Of a DNA stretch of 37,026 nt, positions 36,172 to 37,026 are shown one piece after another. The notes under the pieces are model-generated. The model had not been told where the DNA came from. It was given only the letters and a program-made list of their open reading frames with translations, and did not search any database. Origin of the DNA: Prevotella sp. P5-50 (GTDB taxonomy: Bacteria; Bacteroidota; Bacteroidia; Bacteroidales; Bacteroidaceae). Where the stretch lies: assembly GCF_002251295.1 (NCBI RefSeq), contig NZ_NPJA01000045.1, positions 1-37,026 of the forward strand, in the 5' to 3' direction. A program made the translations under genes and the position numbers. Each line of letters starts with the position of its first letter. Within the stretch, counting starts at the first letter, position 1.

Positions 36172-36270
36172 GAAACTGTCAACTGTCAAATCCGTGAACG
36201 CCATTGATGTGTATGTGCATTTTGCTTTTCAAAAACTGTAAAACTGTAAAACTGTAAAACTGTAAAAACT
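36172..36270. repeat. ACTGT-rich repeats at the right edge of the restriction island
   Basis: Contains the same 18-base (36172-36189) and 17-base (36225-36241) blocks as the left edge at 30449-30563. Four perfect AAAACTGT octamers follow at 36232-36263. A looser relative lies at 36123-36153. Confidence 0.85.
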
Positions 36271-36300
36271 CAAAATTGCATAAATAAAGGTATTTATAGG

Positions 36301-36331
36301 TTTGCTAATTAGTTATTTCTTCGTATATTTG
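36301..36331 (+). promoter_or_regulatory. Promoter of the small lipoprotein gene
   Basis: TTTG at 36301-36304, a 19-bp spacer and TATATTTG at 36324-36331. The leader is about 55 nt. Confidence 0.7.
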
Positions 36332-36390
36332 CAACGTGAATATGCCTATGCATACAAAATAACCTTTTTAGCCACTAAAACGATAAATAT

Positions 36391-36693
36391 ATGAAAAAGG
36401 GATTGACTATTCTAATGCTTGCAGTAATGCTGCTGTCGTGTGAAAATGAAACCTCGTATGAGGCGTATCCAGAGATGGGTGAGTACTACACAGAATCTTG
36501 CGGATTGAAGGCTGTCAGTACCGATAGCGTGAAAAACTTTGCCGTGAAGGTTGATAACTTTGTTGTGAAGAATCCAGAAGCGAAGCAACACTCTTTGTAC
36601 CCAAAGATTGTGGAGAATATCAAGGCTTCTTCGTTGAATTTTACCTTCACCTTTGACACTACCGATGGTGCAACAATAGATTTCCAGTTTTGA
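36391..36693 (+). CDS. Small putative lipoprotein
   Basis: This 100-residue protein has a lipoprotein signal peptide: MKK, a hydrophobic stretch, then LLSC with the lipid-attachment Cys17. The mature part is short, acidic and beta-prone at the end (LNFTFTFDTTDGATIDFQF), with Cys38 as a second cysteine. I do not recognise the family. It has its own promoter and terminator and is therefore monocistronic. It is probably anchored in the inner or outer membrane facing the periplasm. Confidence 0.75.
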   Translation: MKKGLTILMLAVMLLSCENETSYEAYPEMGEYYTESCGLKAVSTDSVKNFAVKVDNFVVKNPEAKQHSLYPKIVENIKASSLNFTFTFDTTDGATIDFQF

Positions 36694-36725
36694 AAAGCTG
36701 AAAATATAGTTCTATTTACAAAAAA

Positions 36726-36758
36726 AGTCCGACAGCACGAAGTTGTCGGACTCTTTTT
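36726..36758. terminator. Bidirectional terminator
   Basis: AGTCCGACA (36726-36734) and TGTCGGACT (36744-36752) form a perfect 9-bp stem. T runs follow on the plus strand (36754-36758) and on the minus strand (A run at 36721-36726). It can end both the lipoprotein transcript and the minus-strand small-protein transcript. Confidence 0.88.
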
Positions 36759-36802
36759 GTTACGCTATCTTTGTAGGATAGGTTGTTTGGAAATCAAAGT
36801 CA

Positions 36803-36901
36803 TCACCCAATGGTGAAACCAAGGGCCGAGAGCACGGCGGTGATGGTGGTCAATGCAATGTTGATGATGACGCTCCACTTGTTTTTAGAATCTTGAGTCA
36901 T
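36803..36901 (-). CDS. Smalltalk-like small membrane protein
   Basis: This 32-residue frame begins with polar residues (MTQDSKNKWS) and continues with one hydrophobic helix (IINIALTTITAVLSALG). This resembles the very small Bacteroidota proteins named smalltalk, which often lie beside HU-like DNA-binding proteins and N-acetylmuramoyl-L-alanine amidases. Their function is not known to me. The ATG overlaps the stop of the preceding small gene (ATGA), so translation is likely coupled. A bidirectional terminator follows about 50 bases later. Confidence 0.6.
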   Translation of the reverse strand: MTQDSKNKWSVIINIALTTITAVLSALGFTIG

Positions 36902-37023
36902 AGTTTTCTGTTGATGATGTTGTGATAGTCTTTAATGCCGAGGAAGGTGGCACACAGTATCAAGAGCTGGGCAACGAGGATGAGGACGGATCCCGAAATC
37001 TCACCTTGCGGAGGCATCATCAT
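36898..37023 (-). CDS. Small membrane protein, possibly partial
   Basis: A 41-residue frame starts at one of three consecutive ATG codons (37023, 37020, 37017). It has a single hydrophobic helix (VLILVAQLLILCATFLGI) and a basic C-terminus (KDYHNIINRKL). It overlaps the smalltalk-like gene by four bases. The frame stays open to the window edge, so it may begin further right. No family was recognised. Confidence 0.45.
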   Translation of the reverse strand: MMMPPQGEISGSVLILVAQLLILCATFLGIKDYHNIINRKL

Positions 37024-37026
37024 GCC

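Noticed and set aside
35925..36182. 85-codon minus-strand frame
   Set aside because: It starts in the ACTGT repeat and crosses low-complexity T/G-rich sequence; no domain, promoter or ribosome site supports it.
36766..36773. TATCTTTG as a plus-strand promoter
   Set aside because: It lies just after a terminator, has no TTTG at the right spacing, and would only transcribe the small minus-strand genes backwards.

Overview
The window is bacterial and almost certainly from a Prevotella-like member of the Bacteroidota. The genes have family-typical forms for that group: a 290-residue primary sigma factor lacking region 1.1, Na+-translocating NADH:quinone oxidoreductase, a DUF5686-type outer-membrane barrel, a very large TamB, and a smalltalk-type small protein. 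Many genes are preceded by the phylum's promoter pattern, TTTG, then 18-20 bp, then TAnnTTTG. All statements come from reading the sequence; no database search was run.

Layout. 1-937: a possible small RNA, then the ribosomal protein genes rplU and rpmA. 1231-8244 (minus strand): a branched-chain amino acid operon, leuA-leuC-leuD-cimA-leuB plus a TPR protein. It is headed by a transcription attenuator whose leader peptide has two Leu and four consecutive Ile codons. The second synthase gene carries the residues of Leptospira-type citramalate synthase, so the operon probably starts both leucine and pyruvate-derived isoleucine synthesis on shared LeuCD and LeuB. 8598-14504 (minus strand): the complete nqrABCDEF operon with promoter and terminator. 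14521-29177 (plus strand): tamB, rpoD, a DUF5686 barrel, an AddA/AddB-like helicase-nuclease pair and a SpoU-family RNA methyltransferase.

29178-30472 is repeat-rich intergenic DNA followed by a Phd/YefM-type antitoxin and a RelE-like toxin that has lost its C-terminal half. 30608-35688 (minus strand) is an accessory island: a WG-repeat-like protein, a C5-cytosine methyltransferase, a small Xre regulator resembling a restriction-modification C protein, a PD-(D/E)XK endonuclease (possibly HaeIII-like), two tandem paralogues that look like divergent DHH phosphoesterases, and the first 32 codons of a nucleoside-deoxyribosyltransferase-like gene. Related ACTGT-rich direct repeats flank the island (30449-30580 and 36172-36270). 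A duplicated terminator-plus-operator module lies in front of both the regulator and the nuclease gene. The paired DHH-like proteins are the best candidate here for an undescribed function.

36301-37026: a small lipoprotein gene with its own promoter and a bidirectional terminator, then two overlapping very small membrane-protein genes on the minus strand at the right edge.
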